Positions 16,103-23,840 of a stretch of DNA of 34,531 bases are shown one piece after another. The stretch is from JAVKFF01 sp040226215. GTDB taxonomy: Bacteria > Pseudomonadota > Alphaproteobacteria > DSM-16000 > Inquilinaceae. The position numbers and the translations under genes were made by a program. Where the stretch lies: positions 1 through 34,531 of the forward strand of contig JAVKFF010000105.1 in assembly GCA_040226215.1 (NCBI GenBank). The letters are read 5' to 3'. The notes under the pieces were generated by a model that saw only the letters and a list, made by a program, of their open reading frames with translations, had not been told where the DNA came from and searched no databases. The first letter of the stretch is position 1; every line of letters begins with the position of its first letter.

Positions 16103-16963
16103 ATGAGCCATATCAGCGCCAGCAAGGACGCGCCCGACATCGAGGCGGGAGATCGGCTGAATGCGCCGGTCGTCATCGCCATCCAGGCGAACGGCGTGCC
16201 GACGATCGACTGGAATGCGCTGCGCAGCCTTGCGGGTGGCGGCTTCTTCAACTTCCGCGTCGAGCTCAATCCCCTGCTGGACGGTGTCGCGCCGGAGAGT
16301 GCGCGCCGCTTCACGCTGGACAACGAGATCGCCCGCATTTCCACCCTGGCACGGTGTCTCGGCCGGTCGCTGCACGTGGTTGGCATCGGCGTGGCCTGTC
16401 CCGTCGCCTTCGCCGTCGCCCGGTCGAACCCCGATATCGTGCGCAGCCTGGTCCTGATCGAGCCGCTGATCCTCAGCGTTATCGATCCGACGGACGCCCT
16501 TGAACGGGCCTTCCTGGACGCGCACCACGACGTGACGCAGGCTTGCGCCCAGTTCATTCTGGAGGGCCGTGTCGCGGAAGCCTCGGAACGCTTCCGCGTG
16601 TTCGCCGGCGGCGCCTTCGACCCGCACCGCGACCCCGACCATCGCGAGACGATGGCGCGCTACATCGTGCCGGCAATCCACGGATCGGTCGCCGCGGCGC
16701 GGCACCGGCTCACGCCCGCCGATCTCGCCGGCGTGACCATGCCGACGAAGATCGTCATCGGTGAACTCGCCGCACCGCTCCTGCGCCATATCGCGCTGAA
16801 GCTGCTCGGCCTGCTGCCGGCGGCCTCGCTCGTGCGGGTCGACGGCGCCGGGTTCCTGCCCCTTCTCACACATCCCAACACGGTCCTGAGCGCCGTGAAC
16901 GGGCATGTTTCCCATGCCCAGTTCCCGGTTTCCCAGCCGACGCCCGCGGCACTGGACCGATAA
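16103..16963 (+). CDS. Alpha/beta-hydrolase-fold protein lacking catalytic residues
   Basis: A 286-residue protein with the shape of an alpha/beta hydrolase: VVGIGVACPVAFAVARSNP then LVLIEP (about 92-121), MPTKIVIGE (213-221), and VDGAGFLPLLTHP (246-258). The nucleophile elbow, normally G-x-S-x-G, reads G-I-G-V-A (94-98), so Gly96 replaces Ser. The usual catalytic His after GAG is Phe251. It therefore looks like a non-catalytic member, perhaps a binding or regulatory protein. ATG 16103 has GGAGG 5 nt upstream; CCTCC at 16077-16081 could pair with it. It lies 44 nt before metY, possibly in one transcript. MetX is also an alpha/beta hydrolase but is longer and is not matched here. Confidence 0.65.
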   Translation: MSHISASKDAPDIEAGDRLNAPVVIAIQANGVPTIDWNALRSLAGGGFFNFRVELNPLLDGVAPESARRFTLDNEIARISTLARCLGRSLHVVGIGVACPVAFAVARSNPDIVRSLVLIEPLILSVIDPTDALERAFLDAHHDVTQACAQFILEGRVAEASERFRVFAGGAFDPHRDPDHRETMARYIVPAIHGSVAAARHRLTPADLAGVTMPTKIVIGELAAPLLRHIALKLLGLLPAASLVRVDGAGFLPLLTHPNTVLSAVNGHVSHAQFPVSQPTPAALDR

Positions 16964-17007
16964 TCCCGACCAACGGGCGCATCTACCCACCCCCAGGAGT
17001 GACAGAC

Positions 17008-18321
17008 ATGTCCACATCGACCAATCCCCAGACCGTCGTCCTGCATGCCGGGTTCCGCACCGATCCCGGAAGCGGCGCCGTTGCCGTGCCGATTGCCCAG
17101 AGCACGTCCTTCGACCTCGGCAGCACCGACCACGCCAGCGACCTGTTCGCGCTGCGGGCTTTCGGAAACATCTATTCGCGCATCATGAACCCGACCTGCG
17201 ACGTGCTCGAGCAGCGCATCGCCGCGTTGGAAGGCGGTGCCGCCGCGCTCGCCGTCGCCTCGGGCCAGGCGGCGACGGCCATGGCGATCCTCAACATCGC
17301 CCAGGCCGGCGACAATGTCGTCAGCTCTGCCCATCTCTATGGCGGATCGTGGAACCTGCTCGCCAATACCATGAGCAAGATGGGCATCGAGGTGCGCTTC
17401 GTCGACCCGACAGATCCCGAGGCTTTCCGCCGGGCGACCGACGAGCGGACCCGCGCCTACTATGCCGAGACCCTGCCCAATCCCAAGCTGCACGTCTTCC
17501 CGATCGCCGAGGTCGCCGCGATCGGCGAGGAACTCGGCGTGCCGCTGATCATGGACAACACCGCCGCGCCGGTGATCTGCCGGCCCTTCGATCATGGCGC
17601 CCACATCGTCGTCTACTCGGCCACCAAGTATATCGGCGGCCACGGCACCTCGATCGGCGGCCTGATCGTCGACAGCGGCCGTTTCGACTGGGAGAAGCAT
17701 GCGGCCCGTTTCCCGCTGCTCAATCAGCCCGATCCCAGCTATCACGGCGCGGTCTGGACCGAGGCCGTGAAGGAGATCGGCCCCGTGGCCTACATCATCA
17801 AGGCGCGGGTCACCCTGCAGCGCGATCTCGGCGCCCCGATGAGCCCGTTCAACGCCTTCCAGTTCATCCAGGGCATGGAGACCCTGCCGCTGCGCATGCG
17901 CGAGCACTGCGCCAATGCGGTCAAGGTGGCCGACTTCCTTGAGTCCCATCCGGCCGTCGAGCGGGTAATCTTCCCGGGTCACTTCGAGGGCGAGCAGCGG
18001 CGCCGGGCCGAGCGCTATCTCGGCGGCAGTTACGGCGCGCTGATCGGGGTCGAGCTCAAGGGCGGAGTCGATGCCGGCCGCCGCTTCATCGACGCCCTGC
18101 AGATGGCCTATCACGTGGCGAATATCGGAGACGCCCGCACCCTGGCGATCCACCCGGCATCGACCACCCATCAGCAACTCAGCGCCGAGGAGCAGCTCGC
18201 CACTGGCGTGACGCCCGGCTACGTCAGGTTGTCCATCGGTATCGAGGCGGCGGAGGACATCATCGCCGACATCGACCAGGCGCTGACGGCCGCGACGCTG
18301 ACAAGTTCGCTGGCGGCCTGA
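17008..18321 (+). CDS. metY: O-acetylhomoserine sulfhydrylase (aminocarboxypropyltransferase)
   Basis: A 437-residue PLP enzyme of the Cys/Met metabolism family, of MetY length. It joins O-acetylhomoserine with sulfide, giving homocysteine and acetate. Evidence: opening TVVLHAGFRTDP, AVPIAQSTSF, YSRIMNPT, LEGGAAALAVASGQAA, the Asp of IMDNTAAP, and the PLP lysine Lys207 in YSATKYIGGHG. The ATG at 17008 has AGGAG 8 nt upstream; an in-frame GTG at 16999 overlaps that site and is rejected. It precedes metA, whose predicted product is its substrate, so the two complete direct sulfhydrylation. No known riboswitch was recognised in front. Confidence 0.95.
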   Translation: MSTSTNPQTVVLHAGFRTDPGSGAVAVPIAQSTSFDLGSTDHASDLFALRAFGNIYSRIMNPTCDVLEQRIAALEGGAAALAVASGQAATAMAILNIAQAGDNVVSSAHLYGGSWNLLANTMSKMGIEVRFVDPTDPEAFRRATDERTRAYYAETLPNPKLHVFPIAEVAAIGEELGVPLIMDNTAAPVICRPFDHGAHIVVYSATKYIGGHGTSIGGLIVDSGRFDWEKHAARFPLLNQPDPSYHGAVWTEAVKEIGPVAYIIKARVTLQRDLGAPMSPFNAFQFIQGMETLPLRMREHCANAVKVADFLESHPAVERVIFPGHFEGEQRRRAERYLGGSYGALIGVELKGGVDAGRRFIDALQMAYHVANIGDARTLAIHPASTTHQQLSAEEQLATGVTPGYVRLSIGIEAAEDIIADIDQALTAATLTSSLAA

Positions 18322-18333
18322 CGACCGCCGGTG

Positions 18334-18379
18334 GGGGCGGGTGGCACTCCTTCCTCGACACCCCGATGCCACCCGCCCC
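18334..18379 (+). other. Perfect 13-bp hairpin between metY and metA
   Basis: GGGGCGGGTGGCA (18334-18346) pairs exactly with TGCCACCCGCCCC (18367-18379) around a 20-nt loop. It starts 12 nt after the metY stop and ends 30 nt before metA. No T-run follows, so it may be a factor-dependent terminator, an mRNA stability element, or an attenuator lowering metA expression. Confidence 0.55.
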
Positions 18380-18409
18380 GTTCTGCCCTGAGGAACCGGA
18401 GATCGCGTC

Positions 18410-19318
18410 ATGAGGACCGGACTGTTCGAGAGCGGTACAAGGCCGGCTCCGCTGCGCCGGTCGGAGAGAAGCCAATGGCGGAGCGAGATCGCCACGCCGG
18501 CCTCCCTGCAGATCGGGCTGCTCAACCTGATGCCCAACAAGCCGGTCACCGACCGTCAGTTCGCCACTCTCCTGGCGCGTTGCGGCCGTCCGGTGAACCT
18601 GCTGCGCACATTGCCCGAGGGGCACTGCCCGCACACCACGCCGGCGGAGTACCTGGCGATCCACTACGCCCCGTGGCATGAGGTCGAGGAGCGCCCGCTT
18701 GACGGCTTGATCGTTACCGGCGCGCCGATCGAGCATCTCGAGTTCGAGGCCGTGTCCTACTGGCCGGAACTGACCCGGATCTTCGACTGGACGCGGCGCG
18801 AGGGCATCGCCCTGATGAGCGTCTGCTGGGCGGCGGAGGCAGCGCTCTATCATTTCCACCGCATCGAGAAGCAGGTGCATGCCGAGAAGCTTTTCGGCGT
18901 CTATGCGCAGACGGTCCGCGCAGCCGATTCCGACCTGCTGGCGGGATTCGGCGCCGCCTTCCCCACACCCGTTTCGCGCTATGCGACGATCGAGCGCGAG
19001 GCGCTGGACCGGATCCCGGGGCTCCAAGTGCTTGCCGACAGTTCCGTGGGCGGGGTCTCGCTCGTTGACGAACCCGGCCAGGCCGCGAGCTACATGCTGA
19101 ACCACCTGGAGTACGAGGCCGACACGATCGCGACCGAGTACCGGCGCGACCTGGCCGCCGGCAAGCCCACGCGCATGCCGGTCAACTATTTTCCGCGCGG
19201 CAATCTGGCGCTGGCGCCTGCTGCCACCTGGGCACCCTATGGCCAGAAGCTGTTCGCAAACTGGCTCGATCGCCTGCTGGCGCGCCGGGCCCTGCGGCAC
19301 GGTCGGCGTCGCAGGTGA
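18410..19318 (+). CDS. metA: MetA-family homoserine O-acyltransferase, probably acetyl-specific
   Basis: A 302-residue MetA (class-I-amidotransferase-like) enzyme that acylates homoserine in methionine synthesis. Key residues: Cys139 nucleophile in SVCWAAEAAL, His232 and Glu234 in NHLEYE, plus LLNLMPNKPVTDRQ near 37-50 and PVNYFPRGN near the end. In this family the residue after GAP-x chooses the donor: Gly (E. coli) gives succinyl-CoA use, Glu gives acetyl-CoA use. Here GAPIEHLEF has Glu108, so acetyl transfer is predicted, in agreement with metY upstream. GGAG stands 8 nt before the ATG. The tail is very arginine-rich. Confidence 0.93.
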   Translation: MRTGLFESGTRPAPLRRSERSQWRSEIATPASLQIGLLNLMPNKPVTDRQFATLLARCGRPVNLLRTLPEGHCPHTTPAEYLAIHYAPWHEVEERPLDGLIVTGAPIEHLEFEAVSYWPELTRIFDWTRREGIALMSVCWAAEAALYHFHRIEKQVHAEKLFGVYAQTVRAADSDLLAGFGAAFPTPVSRYATIEREALDRIPGLQVLADSSVGGVSLVDEPGQAASYMLNHLEYEADTIATEYRRDLAAGKPTRMPVNYFPRGNLALAPAATWAPYGQKLFANWLDRLLARRALRHGRRRR

Positions 19319-19336
19319 TACTCACCGTATCGGACC

Positions 19337-19354
19337 TGTCCTATAGTCGAGACA
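19337..19354. promoter_or_regulatory. GntR operator site 1, upstream of gntR
   Basis: TGTCCTA-N4-CGAGACA: an 18-bp dyad with core TGTC-N10-GACA, the weakest of five related sites. It overlaps a TATAGT -10-like box (19342-19347) and lies 34 bp before the GTG at 19389, which suggests autoregulation. Confidence 0.45.
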
Positions 19355-19388
19355 AATCTCTCGGTTGGACGGATTCGAGGACTCGCCC

Positions 19389-20228
19389 GTGTCGTCAGGT
19401 CAGGGACAGGAAGCCGGCCCGAAACGGCAGCGCACGGCCCGTGCGGCCGGCGACAAGGGCGGTGAGGCGGGCGGGGCACGGGTGACGCCGCTCTATCACC
19501 GGCTCTACCTCGTGCTCGGCGCCAAGCTGCGCGACGGTGCCTTCCCGCCCGACCGGCCGATGCCGAGCGAGATGGAACTCGCCCGGCAGTTCCGCATGAG
19601 CCGCGTCACGGTGCGCCGCGCGCTCGACCAGTTGGAGCGCGAGAAGCTGATCCAGCGCCGCCGGGGCAGCGGCACCTATCCGGTGGCCGCCGACAGCGAC
19701 GGCGCTGCCTCCCGCACGGATATCGGCGGCATGCTGGAGAACCTGATCTCGCTCGGCGACGAGACCGAGGCGCGCCTGCTCGACACGACGATCGCGGCTG
19801 CGCCGCGCTGGGCCAGGTCGATGGGCTATGCCGAGCCGAAACGCACGCTTCGGCTGACCCGCCTGCGTTCACGCAAGGGCGAGAAGTTCTCGCTGTCGGT
19901 CCTCAGCATTCCCGAGGAGCTGCTCGACCAGGCCGACCTCGACAGCCTCGGGAGCGAGCCGGTGATTAGCGTGCTGGAGAAGGCCGGCATCTATGCCTCG
20001 ACGGCGGACCAGGTGCTGACGGTATCGATCGCCGAGGCCGATGTCGCCGAGGCGATGGAGGTCGCCGTCGGCAGTCCGCTGATCTGCATGCGCCGAGTCG
20101 TTCTCGATGCCGGCGGGCGGCCGATCCTCTATCAGGAGAGCCTGTATCCCCCCGATCGCTACGAGTACCGGATGACCCTGTCGCGCATCGCCGGCGGGGT
20201 TTCGCCACGCTGGGTTCCGGTGCGGTGA
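19389..20228 (+). CDS. GntR/HutC-family transcriptional regulator with UTRA domain
   Basis: A 279-residue regulator. Winged HTH at about 33-100: PLYHRLYLVLGAKLRDGAFP, MPSEMELARQFRMSRVTVRR, LIQRRRGSGTYP. A UTRA ligand domain follows (about 115-270), with the usual LCMRRVVLDAGGRPILYQES-like segment and YEYRMTL. UTRA proteins generally sense small acids, sugars or amino-acid derivatives. The GTG start at 19389 is preferred: GAGG is 8 nt upstream, and the alternative TTG 19365 lacks one. It heads the catabolic cluster and probably controls it through the dyads at 19337, 20278, 22628, 22668 and 29122. Hydrophilic residues 1-30 look disordered. Confidence 0.9.
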   Translation: MSSGQGQEAGPKRQRTARAAGDKGGEAGGARVTPLYHRLYLVLGAKLRDGAFPPDRPMPSEMELARQFRMSRVTVRRALDQLEREKLIQRRRGSGTYPVAADSDGAASRTDIGGMLENLISLGDETEARLLDTTIAAAPRWARSMGYAEPKRTLRLTRLRSRKGEKFSLSVLSIPEELLDQADLDSLGSEPVISVLEKAGIYASTADQVLTVSIAEADVAEAMEVAVGSPLICMRRVVLDAGGRPILYQESLYPPDRYEYRMTLSRIAGGVSPRWVPVR

Positions 20229-20272
20229 CGCGATCGTCGGGCGGGAACCGTGTCCGGACTGAGCGCCGGCGC

Positions 20273-20301
20273 TTGATTGTATTAGATTTAAGACAAATAA
20301 T
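20273..20301 (+). promoter_or_regulatory. SDR promoter with GntR operator site 2 in its spacer
   Basis: TTGATT (20273-20278), a 17-bp spacer, then AATAAT (20296-20301). The spacer is filled by TGTATTA-GATT-TAAGACA (20278-20295), a dyad with one mismatch. Binding would block RNA polymerase directly. The predicted start of transcription, about 7 nt after the -10 box, falls on the ATG at 20308. Confidence 0.65.
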
Positions 20302-20307
20302 GGGCGG

Positions 20308-21096
20308 ATGACCGCGCCATCCGTCCCGCCAGACCGTCGATTGCTGCCTCGTTCGGGACATCGGGTGGTGGTGGTCGGCGGCGCCGGCGGGATCGGCCGG
20401 CATCTGGTTCGCCGGCTGACAGCGGATTGCGGAGCGGCGGTGGCCGTCATCGACCTCGCGGCATCGCTGGCGCGGCATGCGCCGCCACCGGGCGTGATAC
20501 CGCTGACGGCGGATGCGCGTGACGACACGGCGATCGCCGATGCCTTCGCCACGGTCATGGCGCGCTGGGGCGGCTGCGACGCCATCGTCAATCTCTGCGG
20601 CTATGCCGAGGAGGCGCGCCCCGTCGTCGAGACGGAGGCGGCCGTCTGGCAGGACGTCATGGCCGGCAACCTGACCGCGGCCTACCATGTCAGCCGCCGC
20701 GGCGTGCCGCTTGTGCGGCCGGGCGGGTCGCTGGTGCACATGGCGTCGGGCATCGCGCAGATCGGCACGCCCGGCTACGGCCCCTACGGCGCGGCCAAGG
20801 CCGGCGTCATCAACCTCGTGCGCACCCTGGCCCAGGAACTCGCCCCGGCGATCCGCGTCAACGCGGTGGCGCCGGCGGCGGTTGACACCGCCTTCCTGCG
20901 CGGCGGTACCGGTCGCGGGGTGGAGGACGGGCCGCCCCGGCGCCTCGATCCCGAGGCCTATGCGGCGCGCGTCCCCCTCGGCCGCCTTGCCGTGCCGGAG
21001 GACGTGGTCGGACCGATCCTGTTCCTGCTCGGTCCCGGCGCCGGCTACATCACCGGCCAGACGCTCTACATCAACGGCGGAACCTATTTCGCCTGA
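20308..21096 (+). CDS. Short-chain dehydrogenase/reductase (SDR)
   Basis: A 262-residue classical SDR oxidoreductase. NAD(P) motif GGAGGIG (24-30), NLCG (95-98) in place of NNAG, catalytic Asn121, Ser147, Tyr160 and Lys164 (YGAAK), and the usual C-terminal ITGQTLYINGG. It lacks membrane segments. Asp at the end of the second strand (AVIDLA, residue 49) suggests NAD rather than NADP. The mRNA may be leaderless: the promoter places its start at the ATG, and no convincing ribosome site precedes it. It is 23 nt upstream of the aldehyde dehydrogenase, so an alcohol-to-aldehyde-to-acid pair is plausible. Substrate unknown. Confidence 0.9.
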   Translation: MTAPSVPPDRRLLPRSGHRVVVVGGAGGIGRHLVRRLTADCGAAVAVIDLAASLARHAPPPGVIPLTADARDDTAIADAFATVMARWGGCDAIVNLCGYAEEARPVVETEAAVWQDVMAGNLTAAYHVSRRGVPLVRPGGSLVHMASGIAQIGTPGYGPYGAAKAGVINLVRTLAQELAPAIRVNAVAPAAVDTAFLRGGTGRGVEDGPPRRLDPEAYAARVPLGRLAVPEDVVGPILFLLGPGAGYITGQTLYINGGTYFA

Positions 21097-21119
21097 ACCA
21101 CTCCCCATACGAGGTCGAA

Positions 21120-22604
21120 ATGGGCATTTCCGCTCCCCAGGAGGTTACCAGCTTCATCGACGGCGCAGCCGTGAGCGGCGGCGCGGGTCCGCTGCTCGAC
21201 ATCATCTACCCGGCGTCCGGGGAGCGGGTGAGCCAGCTTCGCGAGGCTGACGCGGCCGAAGTCGGTCGCGCCGTCACCGCGGCGCGCCGGGCCTTCGATC
21301 ACGGGCCCTGGCCGAAACTGGCGACCGAGGCACGCCAGGAGCAGCTGCGCAGACTGCACGACGCCATCCTGGCGGCGGCGGAGGAGCTGGCCTATCTCGA
21401 ATGCCTCAGTACCGGCCTGGTGCTGCGCGAGCTGCGCGACCGGCACATGGCGCGCGCGGCCTACAATTTCCGCTTCTTTGCCGAGTTCATCGGTCAAGTG
21501 TCGGGGCAGGTATTCAGCCAGAACCCGGCCTATCATACCTTCACGGTGCGCGAGCCGGTGGGCGTCGCCGGGCTGATCGCGCCGTGGAACGCGCCGGTCG
21601 CGCTGGCCAGCATGAAGGTCGCCGCGGCGATCGCCTTCGGCAATACCTGCGTGCTCAAGACCTCCGAGCAGACGCCGCTTGCCCTGGCCCGTTTCGTGGA
21701 GGTTCTGCACGAGGCTGGCCTGCCGCCGGGCGTGGTGAACCTGGTCAATGGCCGCGGACCGGTGACCGGCCAGGCGCTGGTCGACCACCCGGGAGTTGAT
21801 CTCGTCTCCTTCACCGGCGGTACCGAGACGGGCCGCGCCATCATGTCGGCGGCCGGCCGTCGCCTCGTGCCCACCACGATGGAGCTGGGCGGGAAGTCGG
21901 CCAATATCGTTTTCGAGAGTGCCGACATCGACCGCGCGCTCGACGGCGCGTTGCTTGGCATCTTCTCCAACAATGGCCAGCAATGTCTTGCCGGCTCCCG
22001 CATTCTGGTGCAGCGGAACATCGCCGACGACTTCATCGGGCGCTTCGTCGAGCGCGCCCGTCGCATCCGCGTCGGCGATCCCATGGCGGACGAGACGGAA
22101 TTGGGGCCACTCGCCTCGGCCCCGCACCGCGAGCGGGTGCTGTCCTATGCCGGCATCGCGGCGGGGGAGGGTGGCCGCCTGCTGACCGGTGGGAAGGCGC
22201 ATCCGGATTTCGCGAGTGGCTTCTATGTCCAGCCGACGGCGGTGCTGGCGCCGTCGAATGACAGCCGCGTCTGCCAGGAGGAGATCTTCGGTCCCTTCGC
22301 CAGCTTCCTCACCTTCGAGACGGTCGAGGAGGCCATCGCGATCGCCAACGCCTCGAAATTCGGTCTCGTCTCCTATGTGTGGTCGGACGATCTGCCGACA
22401 GTGATGCGCGCGACGCGGGAGATCCGCGCCGGTGTGGTCTGGGTCAACTCGCCGATGATGCGCGAGCTGCGCGCGCCCTTCGGCGGTTACAAGGAGAGCG
22501 GCGTCGGCCGGGAAGGTGGCGATGCCTGCCTGCAGTTCTACACCGAGCCCAAGACCGTGACGATCCCGACCGCCCCGCTCGGCCTGCGACAGCTCGGCCG
22601 CTGA
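21120..22604 (+). CDS. NAD(P)-dependent aldehyde dehydrogenase
   Basis: A 494-residue ALDH-superfamily enzyme of standard length that oxidises an aldehyde to an acid. Catalytic Cys289 (NNGQQCLAGS) and general base Glu255 (MELGGKS) are present, along with APWNAPVALASMKVAAAIAFGN-type cofactor segment, FTGGTETGR, and C-terminal EEIFGPF, APFGGYKESGVGREGG. It resembles the branch containing 5-carboxymethyl-2-hydroxymuconate semialdehyde dehydrogenase and betaine-aldehyde-type enzymes, but specificity cannot be fixed. GAGG is 5 nt before the ATG. It follows the SDR by 23 nt, in one operon. Confidence 0.93.
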   Translation: MGISAPQEVTSFIDGAAVSGGAGPLLDIIYPASGERVSQLREADAAEVGRAVTAARRAFDHGPWPKLATEARQEQLRRLHDAILAAAEELAYLECLSTGLVLRELRDRHMARAAYNFRFFAEFIGQVSGQVFSQNPAYHTFTVREPVGVAGLIAPWNAPVALASMKVAAAIAFGNTCVLKTSEQTPLALARFVEVLHEAGLPPGVVNLVNGRGPVTGQALVDHPGVDLVSFTGGTETGRAIMSAAGRRLVPTTMELGGKSANIVFESADIDRALDGALLGIFSNNGQQCLAGSRILVQRNIADDFIGRFVERARRIRVGDPMADETELGPLASAPHRERVLSYAGIAAGEGGRLLTGGKAHPDFASGFYVQPTAVLAPSNDSRVCQEEIFGPFASFLTFETVEEAIAIANASKFGLVSYVWSDDLPTVMRATREIRAGVVWVNSPMMRELRAPFGGYKESGVGREGGDACLQFYTEPKTVTIPTAPLGLRQLGR

Positions 22605-22621
22605 CCGGCCCGGTTGCGCGT

Positions 22622-22685
22622 TTGATTGGTATCATGAGTGATACATATTGCGGGGCTGCCTCAAAGATGTATTATTCCTAATACA
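22622..22685 (+). promoter_or_regulatory. TRAP operon control region with GntR sites 3 and 4
   Basis: Site 3, GGTATCA-TGAG-TGATACA (22628-22645), follows TTGATT (22622-22627), the same layout as the SDR promoter. Site 4, TGTATTA-TTCC-TAATACA (22668-22685), is a perfect dyad over a TATTAT -10-like box (22670-22675), with TTGCGG 16 bp upstream. Centres are exactly 40 bp apart, on one face of the helix. Which of the two possible promoters is used is uncertain. Confidence 0.65.
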
Positions 22686-22763
22686 GATCGTCGGTCGACG
22701 GGATCGGCGACCTCGCGGCGGCAACGATCGTCCGCACGGCAACGAAGGAACAGGAGGCCACAG

Positions 22764-23774
22764 ATGCGAAACATCCTCTACAGCCTGGGCGCCGCCGGCC
22801 TGATGCTGACCGCCGCGTCGGCCCACGCGCAGGATCCGATCACCATTCGCGTCGCGTCGTTCACGCCGGAGCAGGCCGTGGGCGTCCAGAACGTTCTGAT
22901 TCCCTGGATGGAGGGGGTCGAGGCCGAACTCGGCGACCGCGTCGACATGCAGGGCTATTGGGGCGGCTCGCTGGGCCGCGATCCGTTCGCGCAGTATGAC
23001 CTCGTCGCCAATGGCGTGGTCGATGCCGCCTGGATCCTGGTCGGCTACACGCCGGGCCAGTTCCCCGAGTTGTCGATAACAGAGCTTCCCTTCGTGCTGC
23101 GGTCGGCCGAGGAGGCGTCGGTCGTCGCCTGGCGCCTGCACGAGCAGGGCTATCTGAGCGGCATCGACGACGTCCACGTGATCACCATCTGGGCTCCCGA
23201 CGCCACCAATATCTTCACCGACGAGCCGATCTCCGACCTCTCGGAACTCGAGGGCATGCGCCTGCGCACCTCGGGCTCGACCCAGGCCCTGACTGTTGAG
23301 GCGATCGGCGCCCTGCCGGAAACCCTGGGCTCGACCGAGTCCAACGAGGCGATGATGCGCGGCACCATCGAGGGCATGTTGCAGGGCTGGACCGGCATGC
23401 AGACCTTCGGCAGCTTCGAGGTGACGGGTGCAGGCTACCGCGTGCCCTTCGGCATGGCAGCCTTCCTGCTGCTGATGAACGGCGATGTTTGGGAGAGCCT
23501 GCCCGCCGACGTGCAGGAGGTGATGATGGCCCAGGGCGGCGAGACGCTGGCCGAGGCGGGTGGCATCGCCTATGACGAGGCCACCCAGCGCATCATCGAT
23601 GCCCAGAAGGAGGCGGGCTACGCCGTCGTCGTGCCCGACGACGCGACGATCGACAGCTATGCCGATGCGTACGGTCAGGAGGTGTACGACGCCTGGATCG
23701 GCCAGTACGACAACGGCCAGGAAGTCTTCGACGCCTTCATGAGCATCATCGAGGAGTATCGCGCGGAAGGCTGA
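22764..23774 (+). CDS. TRAP transporter substrate-binding protein, DctP family
   Basis: A 336-residue periplasmic binding protein. Signal peptide MRNILYSLGAAGLMLTAASA with likely cleavage after AHA near residue 22. The DctP fold is shown by the YWGGSLGRDPFAQYDLVANG, LSITELPFVLRSAEEA, LRTSGSTQALTVEAIGA and GTIEGMLQGWTGM segments; the arginine in GMRLRTSGS is the usual carboxylate-binding position. The substrate is therefore probably an organic acid. AGGAGG stands 7 nt before the ATG, which decides the start. It is followed by the membrane subunits DctQ and DctM. Two GntR-type operators precede it. Confidence 0.94.
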   Translation: MRNILYSLGAAGLMLTAASAHAQDPITIRVASFTPEQAVGVQNVLIPWMEGVEAELGDRVDMQGYWGGSLGRDPFAQYDLVANGVVDAAWILVGYTPGQFPELSITELPFVLRSAEEASVVAWRLHEQGYLSGIDDVHVITIWAPDATNIFTDEPISDLSELEGMRLRTSGSTQALTVEAIGALPETLGSTESNEAMMRGTIEGMLQGWTGMQTFGSFEVTGAGYRVPFGMAAFLLLMNGDVWESLPADVQEVMMAQGGETLAEAGGIAYDEATQRIIDAQKEAGYAVVVPDDATIDSYADAYGQEVYDAWIGQYDNGQEVFDAFMSIIEEYRAEG

Positions 23775-23840
23775 GCGGCCGCTGGACGAGACGGCACCCA
23801 TCATCCGGCCATCGGCCCCGGCTATCGGAGAGACCAGGCG

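Noticed and set aside
16103..16963. MetX homoserine O-acetyltransferase next to metY
   Set aside because: The protein is too short, and lacks the MetX elbow serine and catalytic histidine; the acyltransferase role is filled by metA.
16964..17007. SAM riboswitch before metY or metA
   Set aside because: The leaders (16964-17007 and 18322-18409) do not show the SAM-II core I would expect; only a simple hairpin is seen before metA.
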